Shown piece after piece: positions 1 through 8,926 of a stretch of 64,000 bases of DNA (positions within the stretch are counted from its first letter, which is position 1; the number at the start of each line of letters is the position of its first letter). Under the pieces are notes generated by a model that saw only the letters and a program-made list of their open reading frames with translations, ran no database searches and was not told the origin of the DNA. The stretch is from Devosia sp. (GTDB lineage: Bacteria > Pseudomonadota > Alphaproteobacteria > Rhizobiales > Devosiaceae). The position numbers and the translations under genes are program-made. Where the stretch lies: assembly GCA_017794705.1 (NCBI GenBank), contig CP051235.1, forward strand, positions 2,047,010 to 2,111,009. The letters run 5' to 3'.

Positions 1-26
1 CGAAGAGCCACGGGAAACCTGATCTG

Positions 27-536
27 ATGCGCATGAAGTCCGGCCTGTTTTTGGGAACGGTTGCCTTGTCGCTGGCGCTTGCCGGACCGGCAATCGCGCA
101 ATCGGTGCAGGTTCTGGGCGACTACCGCGACTGGTCGGCCTACACCGCCTCGGAGAGTTCGGGGCGCTTGTGCTTTGCCATGTCGCAGCCGACCAGCACC
201 GAACCCGTGCCCGACGGGTTTGAAGAAGCCTACATGTACCTGTCGACGCGGGTCGCCGACGGGGTGCGCAATGAATTCAACCTGATCGCCGGCTATGAAT
301 TTGCGCCGGACAGTGTTGCCCAGCTTGAAGTGGGCGGACAGGTCTATGACCTGTTCACCCAGGCCGACGGTGCCTGGCTGCAGGATGCCACGCTGGGCGA
401 AAACCTTGCCGGCAGCATGCGGGCAGGAACCGTGCTTACGGTTTCAGGCACTTCGGCACGGGGCATCCGCGTGGTGCAGACCTTTTCGCTTTCCGGCGTC
501 ACCGCCGCTTCGCGGGCCGTCGACCAGGCCTGCTGA
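27..536 (+). CDS. Invasion-associated locus B (IalB) family exported protein
   Basis: The 169-residue product begins with a basic Met-Arg-Met-Lys stretch and a hydrophobic segment ending in an Ala-x-Ala signal-peptidase site near residues 22-24, so it should be periplasmic or surface-exposed. The mature part, with a Cys near residue 49 and a C-terminal Cys, matches the IalB/InvB family in length and pattern. That family is named after a Bartonella protein linked to erythrocyte entry; in free-living relatives its role is unknown. It lies just upstream of rlmN on the same strand, an arrangement I associate with Hyphomicrobiales. An in-frame ATG two codons downstream is an alternative start. Family assignment is fairly secure; no function is claimed. 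Confidence 0.8.
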   Translation: MRMKSGLFLGTVALSLALAGPAIAQSVQVLGDYRDWSAYTASESSGRLCFAMSQPTSTEPVPDGFEEAYMYLSTRVADGVRNEFNLIAGYEFAPDSVAQLEVGGQVYDLFTQADGAWLQDATLGENLAGSMRAGTVLTVSGTSARGIRVVQTFSLSGVTAASRAVDQAC

Positions 537-603
537 CGCCGCCGGAGACCTGTCGCAAAGCGCATTGGCACTTATATTGTGCCTGTGATAGGACCACGCC
601 TTC

Positions 604-1836
604 TTGACCATTGGAACCGCCCTGGACTTGCACGCCATGACGCATGCGCTTGACATCAGCCACAGACCGGCGCCGCAACCGGCCCGGCAGGATTTGATCG
701 GGCTCGACCGCGAGGAGATCGCGGCAAAGCTCATCGATCTGGGTCTGGAGGCGCGCGACGTGCGCATGCGTTCCAAACAATTGTGGAACTGGCTTTACGT
801 CAACGGCGCTTCCGATTTCGAGCGGATGAGCAATGTCTCAAAGCCGGCGCGCGCCCTGTTCGCCGAACATTTCGCGCTCAGCCGTCCGGAGATCGTCACA
901 GAACAGGTCTCGATCGACGGCACCCGCAAGTGGCTGTTCCGCTTCACCGATCCCGAACATCCGAACATGCCGCCGGTGGACGTTGAAACCGTCTACATTC
1001 CGGAAGCGGATCGCGGCACCCTGTGCATTTCCTCGCAGGTCGGGTGCACGCTGACCTGCACCTTCTGCCACACCGGCACCCAGAAACTGGTGCGCAATCT
1101 CAGCGCCGGGGAAATCCTGTCGCAGATCCTGATGGCGCGCGAGCGACTGGGGGATTTCCCGGGCGGTTCACGCCCTACCGACGGGCTGGTGCCGGCGGGC
1201 GGCACGCGGGCGATCACCAATGTGGTGCTGATGGGCATGGGCGAGCCGCTCTACAATTATGAGAACGTCAAAAAGGCGATGCTGATTGCCTCGGATGGTG
1301 ACGGCATTTCGCTTTCGAAACGCCGCATCACCCTGTCGACTTCAGGCGTCGTGCCCTTCATCGAGCCGACCGGCCGCGAGATGGGGGTGTCGCTGGCCAT
1401 CTCCCTGCATGCCGTGAATGACGAATTGCGCAACGAACTGGTGCCGATCAACAAGAAGTGGCCGCTCAAGGAACTGCTCGAGGCCTGCCGGACCTATCCG
1501 GGCCTCAACAATGCCCGCCGCATCACCTTTGAATATGTGATGCTCAAGGGCATCAATGACAGCGATGCGGATGCCCGCGAACTGGTGCGCTTGCTTGCCA
1601 AGATCCCGGCCAAGATCAACCTGATCCCGTTCAATCCCTGGCCGGGCAGTCCCCACGAATGCTCGGACTGGGCGCGCATCGAACAGTTCGCCGACATCGT
1701 CAACCGGGCCGGCTATGCCTCGCCGGTGCGCACACCGCGTGGCCGCGACATTTTCGCGGCCTGCGGCCAATTGAAGTCGGAAAGCGAACGGCTGAGCCGC
1801 AAAGAGCGCGACGCCCTGGAAGCAGCGGCGGGCTAG
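604..1836 (+). CDS. rlmN: Dual-specificity rRNA/tRNA adenine C2-methyltransferase RlmN
   Basis: This radical SAM enzyme methylates C2 of A2503 in 23S rRNA and, in characterised homologues, A37 of some tRNAs. The CxxxCxxC cluster-binding motif is at Cys148, Cys152 and Cys155. A second essential cysteine sits near residue 387 in a Phe-Ala-Ala-Cys-Gly context, where the methyl-carrying Cys of the family is expected. The GEP-type SAM motif (Met-Gly-Met-Gly-Glu-Pro) is also visible. The length, about 410 residues, is normal. The longest frame starts at TTG 604; an ATG at 637 is an equally reasonable start. The next gene begins four bases after the stop, suggesting co-transcription. Confidence 0.95.
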   Translation: MTIGTALDLHAMTHALDISHRPAPQPARQDLIGLDREEIAAKLIDLGLEARDVRMRSKQLWNWLYVNGASDFERMSNVSKPARALFAEHFALSRPEIVTEQVSIDGTRKWLFRFTDPEHPNMPPVDVETVYIPEADRGTLCISSQVGCTLTCTFCHTGTQKLVRNLSAGEILSQILMARERLGDFPGGSRPTDGLVPAGGTRAITNVVLMGMGEPLYNYENVKKAMLIASDGDGISLSKRRITLSTSGVVPFIEPTGREMGVSLAISLHAVNDELRNELVPINKKWPLKELLEACRTYPGLNNARRITFEYVMLKGINDSDADARELVRLLAKIPAKINLIPFNPWPGSPHECSDWARIEQFADIVNRAGYASPVRTPRGRDIFAACGQLKSESERLSRKERDALEAAAG

Positions 1837-1839
1837 CGG

Positions 1840-3666
1840 ATGTCTGGGGCGGCAAGCAAGAAACCGGTGGCCGGCGCCGCTGCCCAAACCCGGCAGCGCG
1901 CGCTCAACAAGGCAATGGGTGACGCGCAGCGCAGCTTCAGATCCGGCGACCCGGCGCGGGCCGAAGCGATCTTGCGTCAGGTACTTGCCGCCGATCCCTT
2001 GCACCTCGATGCCATGCATCTGATGGCCGCGGTGATGATCGCCCGCCAGCAACTTGAGCCTGCCGCGCAATTGCTGCGCAAGGTGGTCAAGCTCAACCCG
2101 GCCCATGTCGCGGCCCGCACCGATCTCGGCGAAGTGCTGCGGCGGCTGAAACAGTTCAAGGATGCCGAGGGTCACCTGCTTGATGTGCTCAAGCTGAAGC
2201 CCCGCATGGAGGGGGCCTGGCTGAACCTGGGCAATGTCTATCTGTCCGACAACCGGATGCGCGATGCCGAAAAGGCCTACAAGCAGGCGCTCAAATTCGG
2301 TCCGAAGATGGCGGAAGCAGCGGGCAATCTCAGCTTTGTGCAACTGTCACTCGGCCTGCCAGTCGAGGCGGCGGCCTCGGCCCGCAAGGCGATCAGCCTG
2401 CAGCCGGGCAATGCACGGCATCATTCAAAGCTGGCGCTGGCGCTTGACCGGATGGCGGACGAACAGGGGGCGCTGGCCGCCCACAAAAAGGCTGAGGAAC
2501 TGGCGCCGGAGTCAATCCAGATCCGTATGGATCGGGCCCGCAGCCTGTCGCAGTTCGGGCATATGGACGAGGCGATTGCCGCCTATCGCAGCATTGCCGC
2601 CAACCACCCGGAACGTGTCGCCGCGCTGACCCAGATCACCCGGCTGAAGAAATTCACCGACATCAATGATCCGGACATATTGGCGCTTCGCGAAATCGCC
2701 GGGCGCGACGGGTTGAACAATGACGAGGCCCGGGCGGTCAATTTCGCCCTCGGCAAGGCCCTCGAGGACTGCAAGCAATATGAAGAGGCGTTCGGCCGCT
2801 TTCTTGCCGGCAACCAGGCGGCGCGCAAATCCATCCGCTATGCACAAGGTCCCGGCCGGGAACTGGTCGACGATATCATCAGGGCCTATGATCGCGCCGA
2901 TGCCGGGCAAGGGGGCAAGGGACCGGCGGAACGGGCGCCGATCTTCATTCTGGGGCTGCCCCGTTCGGGTACCTCGCTGACCGAACAGATCATCGGCCAG
3001 CATCCGGCTGTCTATGGCGCGGGCGAACTGGGGGCGATCACCGAGTGCGAGAGGCTTTTGCTGTCAAAGACCCGCTCAGGCACCCATGTGGAGATCATGC
3101 GCGATCTGGGCGATGAGGATTTCGAGGAGGCCGCTCAGGCCTATCTGGCGAGCACCCGTTCCCTGGCACCCGCTGGCATGCGGATTGCCGACAAGGCGCC
3201 CTCGAACTTTTCCTATATCGGCATGATCAAGCGCATGTTCCCCGAGGCGTCGATCATTCACTGCCGCCGCAACATTACGGACAATGCGCTGTCGATCTTC
3301 AAGACCAATTTCGTGGCCGGCCACATGCCGTTCAGCTTCGACCTCGACGATATCGCCGATCGGCTGGCGCAACATCAGCGGCTGATGGCGCATTGGGAGA
3401 AAGTCATGCCCGATGCGTTTTTCACCAATGATTACGAAACCATGGTCGCCGATCAGGAGGCCCAGAGCCGCAAGCTTCTCGACTGGTGCGGGCTCGACTG
3501 GCACGACGAGGTGCTGCGCTTCCATGAATCGAGCCGCCCGGTCCATACGGCCTCGATCGCCCAGGTGCGCCAGCCCATCCATTCAGGATCGGTGGGCCTG
3601 CTCGCCCGCTACGGCGAAGCTGCGCGGCCGCTGCTTGATGCGTTGAACAGGGCCGGGGTCAGCTAG
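1840..3666 (+). CDS. TPR-repeat sulfotransferase family protein (copy 1)
   Basis: The 608-residue protein has two parts. Residues of about 20-330 are tandem tetratricopeptide repeats with the usual Leu/Gly/Tyr/Ala/Pro spacing, probably a protein-binding scaffold. Residues of about 360-600 form a sulfotransferase domain: the 5'-phosphosulfate loop reads Leu-Pro-Arg-Ser-Gly-Thr-Ser near 366-385, and the 3'-phosphate element Cys-Arg-Arg-Asn...Ser-Ile-Phe-Lys-Thr is near 472-490. The expected reaction is sulfate transfer from PAPS to an unknown acceptor. There is no signal peptide, so it is probably cytosolic. It starts four bases after rlmN and is followed immediately by a paralogue. The acceptor cannot be inferred. 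Confidence 0.85.
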   Translation: MSGAASKKPVAGAAAQTRQRALNKAMGDAQRSFRSGDPARAEAILRQVLAADPLHLDAMHLMAAVMIARQQLEPAAQLLRKVVKLNPAHVAARTDLGEVLRRLKQFKDAEGHLLDVLKLKPRMEGAWLNLGNVYLSDNRMRDAEKAYKQALKFGPKMAEAAGNLSFVQLSLGLPVEAAASARKAISLQPGNARHHSKLALALDRMADEQGALAAHKKAEELAPESIQIRMDRARSLSQFGHMDEAIAAYRSIAANHPERVAALTQITRLKKFTDINDPDILALREIAGRDGLNNDEARAVNFALGKALEDCKQYEEAFGRFLAGNQAARKSIRYAQGPGRELVDDIIRAYDRADAGQGGKGPAERAPIFILGLPRSGTSLTEQIIGQHPAVYGAGELGAITECERLLLSKTRSGTHVEIMRDLGDEDFEEAAQAYLASTRSLAPAGMRIADKAPSNFSYIGMIKRMFPEASIIHCRRNITDNALSIFKTNFVAGHMPFSFDLDDIADRLAQHQRLMAHWEKVMPDAFFTNDYETMVADQEAQSRKLLDWCGLDWHDEVLRFHESSRPVHTASIAQVRQPIHSGSVGLLARYGEAARPLLDALNRAGVS

Positions 3667-3667
3667 C

Positions 3668-5458
3668 GTGGCCGAACCCGCATTTCAGGACAGGCAATTT
3701 CTTCAAGCGGTGCAACTGCTGCAATCGGGACGGCTGACCGAAGCCGAAGCGCAGATCCAGCAGGTCGCCCGCATGCACCCGAACCGGTTTGAACCGCACC
3801 ATCTCGGGGCGGTGATCGCCTACCAGTCGGGCAGGCCGGAGACCGCAATCGACAGGTTGCGAGGTGCACTCAAGATCAATCCGTCCCATGCGCAGGGGCT
3901 GAGCGACCTGGGGATGATGCTGCAGGCTGCCGGCCGCCGCGACGAGGCGGAAACGGCGCTTATGCGGGCGGTCGAGCTGGCGCCGGACATGGCGGCGGCC
4001 CATCTCAACCTCGGCAATCTTTTGTCCGAGACGGGCAAGCAGTTGCGGGCGGAAAAGCATTTTCGCGAAGCACTGCGGTTGAACCCGCGGCTCGGCGCCG
4101 CGCTGTTCAACCTGTCGCGGATCCTGTTGTCGTCCGGCAAGGCGGCGGAAGCCTTTGAACTGGCCCGCCGTCTGATCGACCTGGCGCCGAAAAACGCCCT
4201 CGGCCACAGCCGTCTTGGCGCGGCGCTCGACCGGCTGGGGCGGCTTGATGAAGCCGTTGCCGCGCATCAGACGGCGGTGGCGCTCAAGCCCGGGGACAGT
4301 GCCATCCGCCTCGACTACGCCTCGTCGCTGGCCGGGTATGGGCGCATGCAAGAGGCCATCGCCGAATTGCGGACGGTTCTGGCCAATGACCCGGACAATG
4401 TCGCAGCCCTCAATCAAATCGCCGGCCTTGTGAACGAGGATGAAGACCCGGCGCTCTATCAGCACATGGATGACTTGTGGAACCGGGCCGATCTGCCCGA
4501 GGCCACCAAGGCCCCGCTGGGGTTCGTGCTGGGCCGCGCCGCTGAAAAGCGCAAGGATTACGACGACGCGTTTACCCGTTTCGTCAGTGCCAACAAGATG
4601 ATGTACACAAGGTTGCGCCGTGATCCCGCCTCCACCGGGGCGATCGAAACGGACGCCAGGAACGCTTTCGGCGTGGAAACCTTCGCGCGACTTTCCGGCG
4701 GACATGAGGATCAAACGCCGATCTTCATTGTCGGCATGCCGCGGTCAGGCACGACGCTGACCGAGCAGATCCTCTGTGCCCATGAAGGCGTGTTCGGGGC
4801 GGGAGAGCCGGGCATCATGCGGTCTGTCGCCGATGCCGCTGCCATAAGGGTCGGCGCCAGTTCCCTGACCGAACTGATGCAGCGCGTTGATGCCGGGGAG
4901 TTGAAGCGGATCGGGCAGGATTATGCGGGCCTATTGCGCCAGTACAGCCCGGCGGCGGCGCGGATCATCGACAAGGTGCCGGCCAATTACCGCTATGTCG
5001 GGCTGATCCATCTCAGCCTGCCGAAGGCGAAAATCGTGCATTGCAGGCGGGCGGCGGCCGATACCTGCCTGTCGATCTTCAAGACGAGGTTTTCAGCCGG
5101 AAGCCAGCTCTTCTCCTATGATCTGGATGAGCTGGCGGCGACCTACGCCGCCTATCAGCGGCTGATGGCGCATTGGGACAACGTCATGCCGGGGGTGGTG
5201 CACACGGTCCAGTACGAGCAAATGGTCGCCGACCAGGAAGGCCAGTCCAAAGCGCTCTACGCACATTGCGGGCTGGACTGGACAGACGAGGCGATGCGTT
5301 TTTTCAAAACCGAGCGGCCGGTCCATACCGCCTCGATCAATCAGGTCCGCCAGCCGATTTATGATTCCTCAAAAGGGATCGCCGGGCGCTATGGCGAGGC
5401 GGCGCGGCCGTTGATCGAGGCGCTGGAACGGGCGGGTGTCGACCCGTTCGCCGTCTAA
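3668..5458 (+). CDS. TPR-repeat sulfotransferase family protein (copy 2)
   Basis: This 596-residue paralogue of the preceding gene has the same plan. TPR repeats cover about residues 5-300 and a PAPS-dependent sulfotransferase domain follows, with phosphosulfate loop Met-Pro-Arg-Ser-Gly-Thr-Thr near 351-370 and 3'-phosphate element Cys-Arg-Arg...Ser-Ile-Phe-Lys-Thr near 458-475. The C-terminal half is clearly more alike between the copies than the repeats are; both end with a His-Thr-Ala-Ser-Ile stretch and then a Tyr-Gly-Glu-Ala-Ala-Arg-Pro-Leu segment. GTG 3668 is one base past the upstream stop, so translation is probably coupled. The 3' end overlaps the convergent LysE-family gene by four bases. 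Confidence 0.85.
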   Translation: MAEPAFQDRQFLQAVQLLQSGRLTEAEAQIQQVARMHPNRFEPHHLGAVIAYQSGRPETAIDRLRGALKINPSHAQGLSDLGMMLQAAGRRDEAETALMRAVELAPDMAAAHLNLGNLLSETGKQLRAEKHFREALRLNPRLGAALFNLSRILLSSGKAAEAFELARRLIDLAPKNALGHSRLGAALDRLGRLDEAVAAHQTAVALKPGDSAIRLDYASSLAGYGRMQEAIAELRTVLANDPDNVAALNQIAGLVNEDEDPALYQHMDDLWNRADLPEATKAPLGFVLGRAAEKRKDYDDAFTRFVSANKMMYTRLRRDPASTGAIETDARNAFGVETFARLSGGHEDQTPIFIVGMPRSGTTLTEQILCAHEGVFGAGEPGIMRSVADAAAIRVGASSLTELMQRVDAGELKRIGQDYAGLLRQYSPAAARIIDKVPANYRYVGLIHLSLPKAKIVHCRRAAADTCLSIFKTRFSAGSQLFSYDLDELAATYAAYQRLMAHWDNVMPGVVHTVQYEQMVADQEGQSKALYAHCGLDWTDEAMRFFKTERPVHTASINQVRQPIYDSSKGIAGRYGEAARPLIEALERAGVDPFAV

Positions 5459-6102
5459 CGCCGACCCTCGACGGCAAGGATCGCCACGGCAAAACCGGCA
5501 AAGACGGCCGCAAAGCTCCAGTTCAGCAGGCGCTGGGCCAGTTCCGATTTGAGCAGAATGCCGGCGATCCACTCGGCGCCCAGAACGATCGCCACGACAA
5601 TCGGCAGCGACAGGACGAGGAATTCGGCACCAAGGAACAACAGCTTGCCGGAAGCGGCGGGGTCGGTGCGCGACACGAATTGCGGCAGGAAGGTCACAAA
5701 AAACAGCACCACCTTGGGGTTGGTCAGGTTGATCCCGACCCCTGTCAGGTAGGACTGGGTGACCGTCGGTGCCCGCCGTGCCTTTTCGGCGATGGTCAGC
5801 CCGCCGCTGGCGCGGATCGCCTGGATGGCGAGAAAGGCCAGGTACAGGGCGCCGGCAACCTTCAGCGCGAAAAAGGCGGCGGGGGCAGCGACCAGCAACA
5901 GCGAAATCCCGAAGGCGGCGAGGCTGATGTGAACGACCAGCCCGGAGAGGGCCCCCAGCACCGCGGCAATGCCATGGGCGCGGCCATAGTTGACGGTACG
6001 CGAGATGAACAGGGCCATGTCCGGCCCCGGCGTGATGGCGAGCACAATGGCGGCCACGGCAAAGGCCAGCATTACGGGCAGGTCAGGAACAAAGCTTGGC
6101 AT
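5455..6102 (-). CDS. LysE/RhtB family amino-acid exporter
   Basis: The frame is open further upstream, but the family N-terminus, Met-Pro-Ser-Phe-Val-Pro followed by the first membrane helix, places the start at ATG 6102, giving 215 residues. The Ile-Thr-Pro-Gly-Pro-Asp motif after the first helix and the Gly-x-x-x-Asn-Leu-Thr-Asn-Pro-Lys motif in the second half are hallmarks of LysE/RhtB translocators. These are inner-membrane proteins with about six helices that export amino acids or derivatives such as homoserine lactone or threonine. The substrate is not readable from sequence. It follows chrA on the minus strand at 14 bases, probably as one transcript. Confidence 0.88.
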   Translation of the reverse strand: MPSFVPDLPVMLAFAVAAIVLAITPGPDMALFISRTVNYGRAHGIAAVLGALSGLVVHISLAAFGISLLLVAAPAAFFALKVAGALYLAFLAIQAIRASGGLTIAEKARRAPTVTQSYLTGVGINLTNPKVVLFFVTFLPQFVSRTDPAASGKLLFLGAEFLVLSLPIVVAIVLGAEWIAGILLKSELAQRLLNWSFAAVFAGFAVAILAVEGRR

Positions 6103-6116
6103 GAGGGCCCCGAAGG

Positions 6117-7445
6117 TCAGATTGTGCCGCTCCCCGGCAGCAACAGGTCGAGCGCCACCCCGGCCAGCGCGGCGAGGGGAAGCAGTATCAACACAGACCA
6201 TCTCAGGCCAAACAAGGCAAGGCCCGCAAGAATGGCGAGCGCCGCGGTCTTTCCGTCAAGGCTTGCCGGAACGGGCAGGTCGAATCCGGCGAAGCCGAAT
6301 TCAAATCGGACGGTTTCGGCAAACAGCACGTGCAGGGCAAACCACAGGGCCAGATTAAGAATGACGCCGACCACGGCGGCAGTGATGGCCGCCAGCGCCG
6401 CCGACAGACGCCGGTTGCTTCGCAACCTTTCGATGTGCGGTGCCCCGGCGAAGACGAACAGAAAGCATGGCGCAAAGGTTACCCAGGTTGCCAGCGCCGC
6501 CCCGGCCAGCCCGCTCAACATCGGGTCGATGAAGGTTCCATCGCGAAATCCGGCGAGGAACCCGACAAAGGTCAAAACAAGCACCAGCGGCCCGGGGGTG
6601 GTTTCCGCCAGCCCCAACCCGTCCAGCATTTCGCCGGGCAACAGCCAGCCGAAATTTTCCACCGCCTGTTGGGCCACATAGGCCAGCACCGCGTAGGCGC
6701 CACCGAAGGTGACTACCGCCATCTGCGAAAAGAAGCGGGCGATGTGCCAGAAGGTGCCGGATGGGCCGGTCAAGGCCAGGATCAATCCGAATGGCGCGGC
6801 CCAGACCGCCAACCAGACGGCACTTGTCAAAAGCCAGTTGCCGCGTTCAGGTGCGGGCAGGGTGGCGGCATCGCTTTCAGCGGGCCTTGCGCTTTCCCGG
6901 TGCCAGAAGAACCCGATCAACCCGGCGCCGAGCACGGTCAGCGGGAAGGGCAGGTCAAAGACAAACAGGGCGGCAAAGGCCAGTCCGGCCAGCGCATAAT
7001 CGAGGGACGATTTCAGCGCCCGTCTGGCGATGCGGATCAGCGCGTCAATGACGATCACCAGCACCGCCGCCTTCAACCCGGTGAACAGGGCCTCGAACCA
7101 GCTGATCTCGGCAAACAGCACATAGGCAGCGCTCAGCGCCAGCACCACCAGGAAGCCGGGCAGCACGAACAGCCCGCCGGCGATCAACCCGCCGCGCCAG
7201 CCGCGCAGCAACCAGCCGGAATAGGTCGCCAGTTGCTGGGCTTCGGGGCCGGGCAGCAGCATGCAGAAACTGAGCGCGTGCAGGAAGCGGTCCTCGTCGA
7301 GCCATTTCTTCTCGTCGACCAGAACCCGATGCATCAGCGCGATCTGCCCGGCCGGCCCACCGAAACTGACGCAGCCGATGTGGAACCAGACGCGAAACAA
7401 TTCGCCGTAGCCGGGGGCCGGGATTGTGGGTTCTTGTGTGTTCAC
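6117..7445 (-). CDS. chrA: Chromate efflux transporter (ChrA/CHR family)
   Basis: The 442-residue membrane protein has the two homologous CHR halves. The N-terminal half carries Ser-Phe-Gly-Gly-Pro-Ala-Gly-Gln and Pro-Gly-Pro-Glu-Ala-Gln-Gln near residues 27-75. The C-terminal half repeats the theme with Thr-Phe-Gly-Gly-Ala-Tyr and Thr-Thr-Pro-Gly-Pro-Leu near 245-290. Characterised ChrA proteins expel chromate, giving resistance; many chromosomal homologues have no proven substrate. No chrB regulator is adjacent. Divergent from argG across about 120 bases. Confidence 0.9.
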   Translation of the reverse strand: MNTQEPTIPAPGYGELFRVWFHIGCVSFGGPAGQIALMHRVLVDEKKWLDEDRFLHALSFCMLLPGPEAQQLATYSGWLLRGWRGGLIAGGLFVLPGFLVVLALSAAYVLFAEISWFEALFTGLKAAVLVIVIDALIRIARRALKSSLDYALAGLAFAALFVFDLPFPLTVLGAGLIGFFWHRESARPAESDAATLPAPERGNWLLTSAVWLAVWAAPFGLILALTGPSGTFWHIARFFSQMAVVTFGGAYAVLAYVAQQAVENFGWLLPGEMLDGLGLAETTPGPLVLVLTFVGFLAGFRDGTFIDPMLSGLAGAALATWVTFAPCFLFVFAGAPHIERLRSNRRLSAALAAITAAVVGVILNLALWFALHVLFAETVRFEFGFAGFDLPVPASLDGKTAALAILAGLALFGLRWSVLILLPLAALAGVALDLLLPGSGTI

Positions 7446-7569
7446 CTTGCTGCCATCATGTCGCGGAACCCCATGTTCCTAGTGTGCAGCAATTGCATCC
7501 CAATGACAGCTTGAATAGTGTGCGCGCGATTTTGGCCCGGCGGGCATTTCGAAAAGCAAGACAGGCGTC

Positions 7570-8790
7570 ATGAGCAAAGACATCAACAAGGTTGTGCTGG
7601 CCTATTCGGGCGGGCTGGATACGTCGATCATCCTGAAATGGCTGCAGACCGAGTACGGCTGCGAGGTGGTCACCTTTACCGCTGATCTGGGGCAGGGTGG
7701 CGAACTGGAACCGGCGCGCCAGAAGGCCGAGATGATGGGGATCAAGGATATCCGCATCGAGGATCTGCGCGAGGAGTTCGTCCGCGATTTCGTCTTCCCC
7801 ATGTTCCGCGCCAATGCGGTTTATGAGGGCGTCTATTTGTTGGGCACGTCGATTGCCCGGCCGCTGATTTCCAAGCGGCTGATCGAGATTGCCGAGGAGA
7901 CCGGGGCCGATGCGATCTCGCATGGCGCCACCGGCAAGGGCAATGACCAGGTCCGTTTCGAACTGTCGGCCATGGCGCTCAATCCGTCGATCAAGGTGAT
8001 TGCGCCCTGGCGCGAGTGGGATTTGCAAAGTCGCACCAAGCTGCTCGAATTCGCCGAGCTCAACCAGATTCCGGTTCCGAAAGACAAGCGCGGCGAAGCG
8101 CCGTTCTCGGTTGACGCGAACCTTTTGCACACCTCGTCTGAGGGTAAGGTGCTGGAGGACCCGGGTGAGGCGGCACCGGATTATGTCTACCAGCGCACGG
8201 TTGATCCCGAACAGGCGCCCGATATGCCGGAAGTGATCACGGTCGGCTTTGAAAAAGGCGACGCGGTTTCGGTCAATGGCGAAAAGCTGTCGCCGGCCAT
8301 GTTGTTGACAAAGCTCAATGAATTGGGCGGCAAACACGGCATCGGCCGGCTCGATCTGGTCGAGAACCGGTTCGTCGGCATGAAGTCGCGCGGCGTTTAT
8401 GAAACGCCCGGTGGCACCATTCTTTTGACCGCCCACCGCGGCATTGAATCGATCACGCTCGACCGGGGTGCGGCCCATCTCAAGGACGAGTTGATGCCGC
8501 GTTACGCCGAATTGATCTACAACGGGTTCTGGTTCTCGCCGGAGCGCGAAATGCTGCAGGCCATGATCGACCAGAGCCAGGAATTCGTGTCCGGCGAAGT
8601 GACCCTGAAGCTCTACAAGGGCTCGGTGGCGCTGGTGTCGCGGACCTCGCCGTTCTCGCTTTATTCGGAGGATCTGGTGACTTTCGAAGAAGGGTCGGGT
8701 TCCTACGATCATCACGACGCCGAGGGCTTCATCCGGCTCAATGGATTGCGGTTGCGCACCTATGCAGCGCGGTCGAAAATCAGACGCTGA
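7570..8790 (+). CDS. argG: Argininosuccinate synthase
   Basis: ArgG condenses citrulline and aspartate with ATP to argininosuccinate, the penultimate step of arginine biosynthesis. The ATP-pyrophosphatase P-loop Ser-Gly-Gly-Leu-Asp-Thr-Ser is at residues 13-19, followed by the Ala-Asp-Leu-Gly-Gln segment. The family Gly-Ala-Thr-Gly-Lys-Gly-Asn-Asp stretch lies around residue 119. Length (406) is normal for type I enzymes, and the frame is intact. It is monocistronic here, between divergent chrA and a signalling gene. Confidence 0.97.
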   Translation: MSKDINKVVLAYSGGLDTSIILKWLQTEYGCEVVTFTADLGQGGELEPARQKAEMMGIKDIRIEDLREEFVRDFVFPMFRANAVYEGVYLLGTSIARPLISKRLIEIAEETGADAISHGATGKGNDQVRFELSAMALNPSIKVIAPWREWDLQSRTKLLEFAELNQIPVPKDKRGEAPFSVDANLLHTSSEGKVLEDPGEAAPDYVYQRTVDPEQAPDMPEVITVGFEKGDAVSVNGEKLSPAMLLTKLNELGGKHGIGRLDLVENRFVGMKSRGVYETPGGTILLTAHRGIESITLDRGAAHLKDELMPRYAELIYNGFWFSPEREMLQAMIDQSQEFVSGEVTLKLYKGSVALVSRTSPFSLYSEDLVTFEEGSGSYDHHDAEGFIRLNGLRLRTYAARSKIRR

Positions 8791-8807
8791 ATCAAGCCCG
8801 GACGGCG

Positions 8808-8822
8808 TTAACACTTTGTTTG
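8808..8822 (+). promoter_or_regulatory. Degenerate CtrA-like half site upstream of the PAS-GGDEF-EAL gene
   Basis: TTAA at 8808-8811 is followed seven bases later by TTTG instead of TTAA, so only one half of the CtrA consensus is intact. It lies about 105 bases before the GTG start. A single half site can occur by chance; listed because a perfect site stands before the next operon. Confidence 0.2.
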
Positions 8823-8926
8823 CCGTAAGCCGAGATTGGTGTGCAATTCCAGGCCCGTTCAATGCCGGGTAAGGTGTTTTCCCGCACTATGTTTCCACCA
8901 ATTGCAGTGGGTACTTCGGGGAACGG

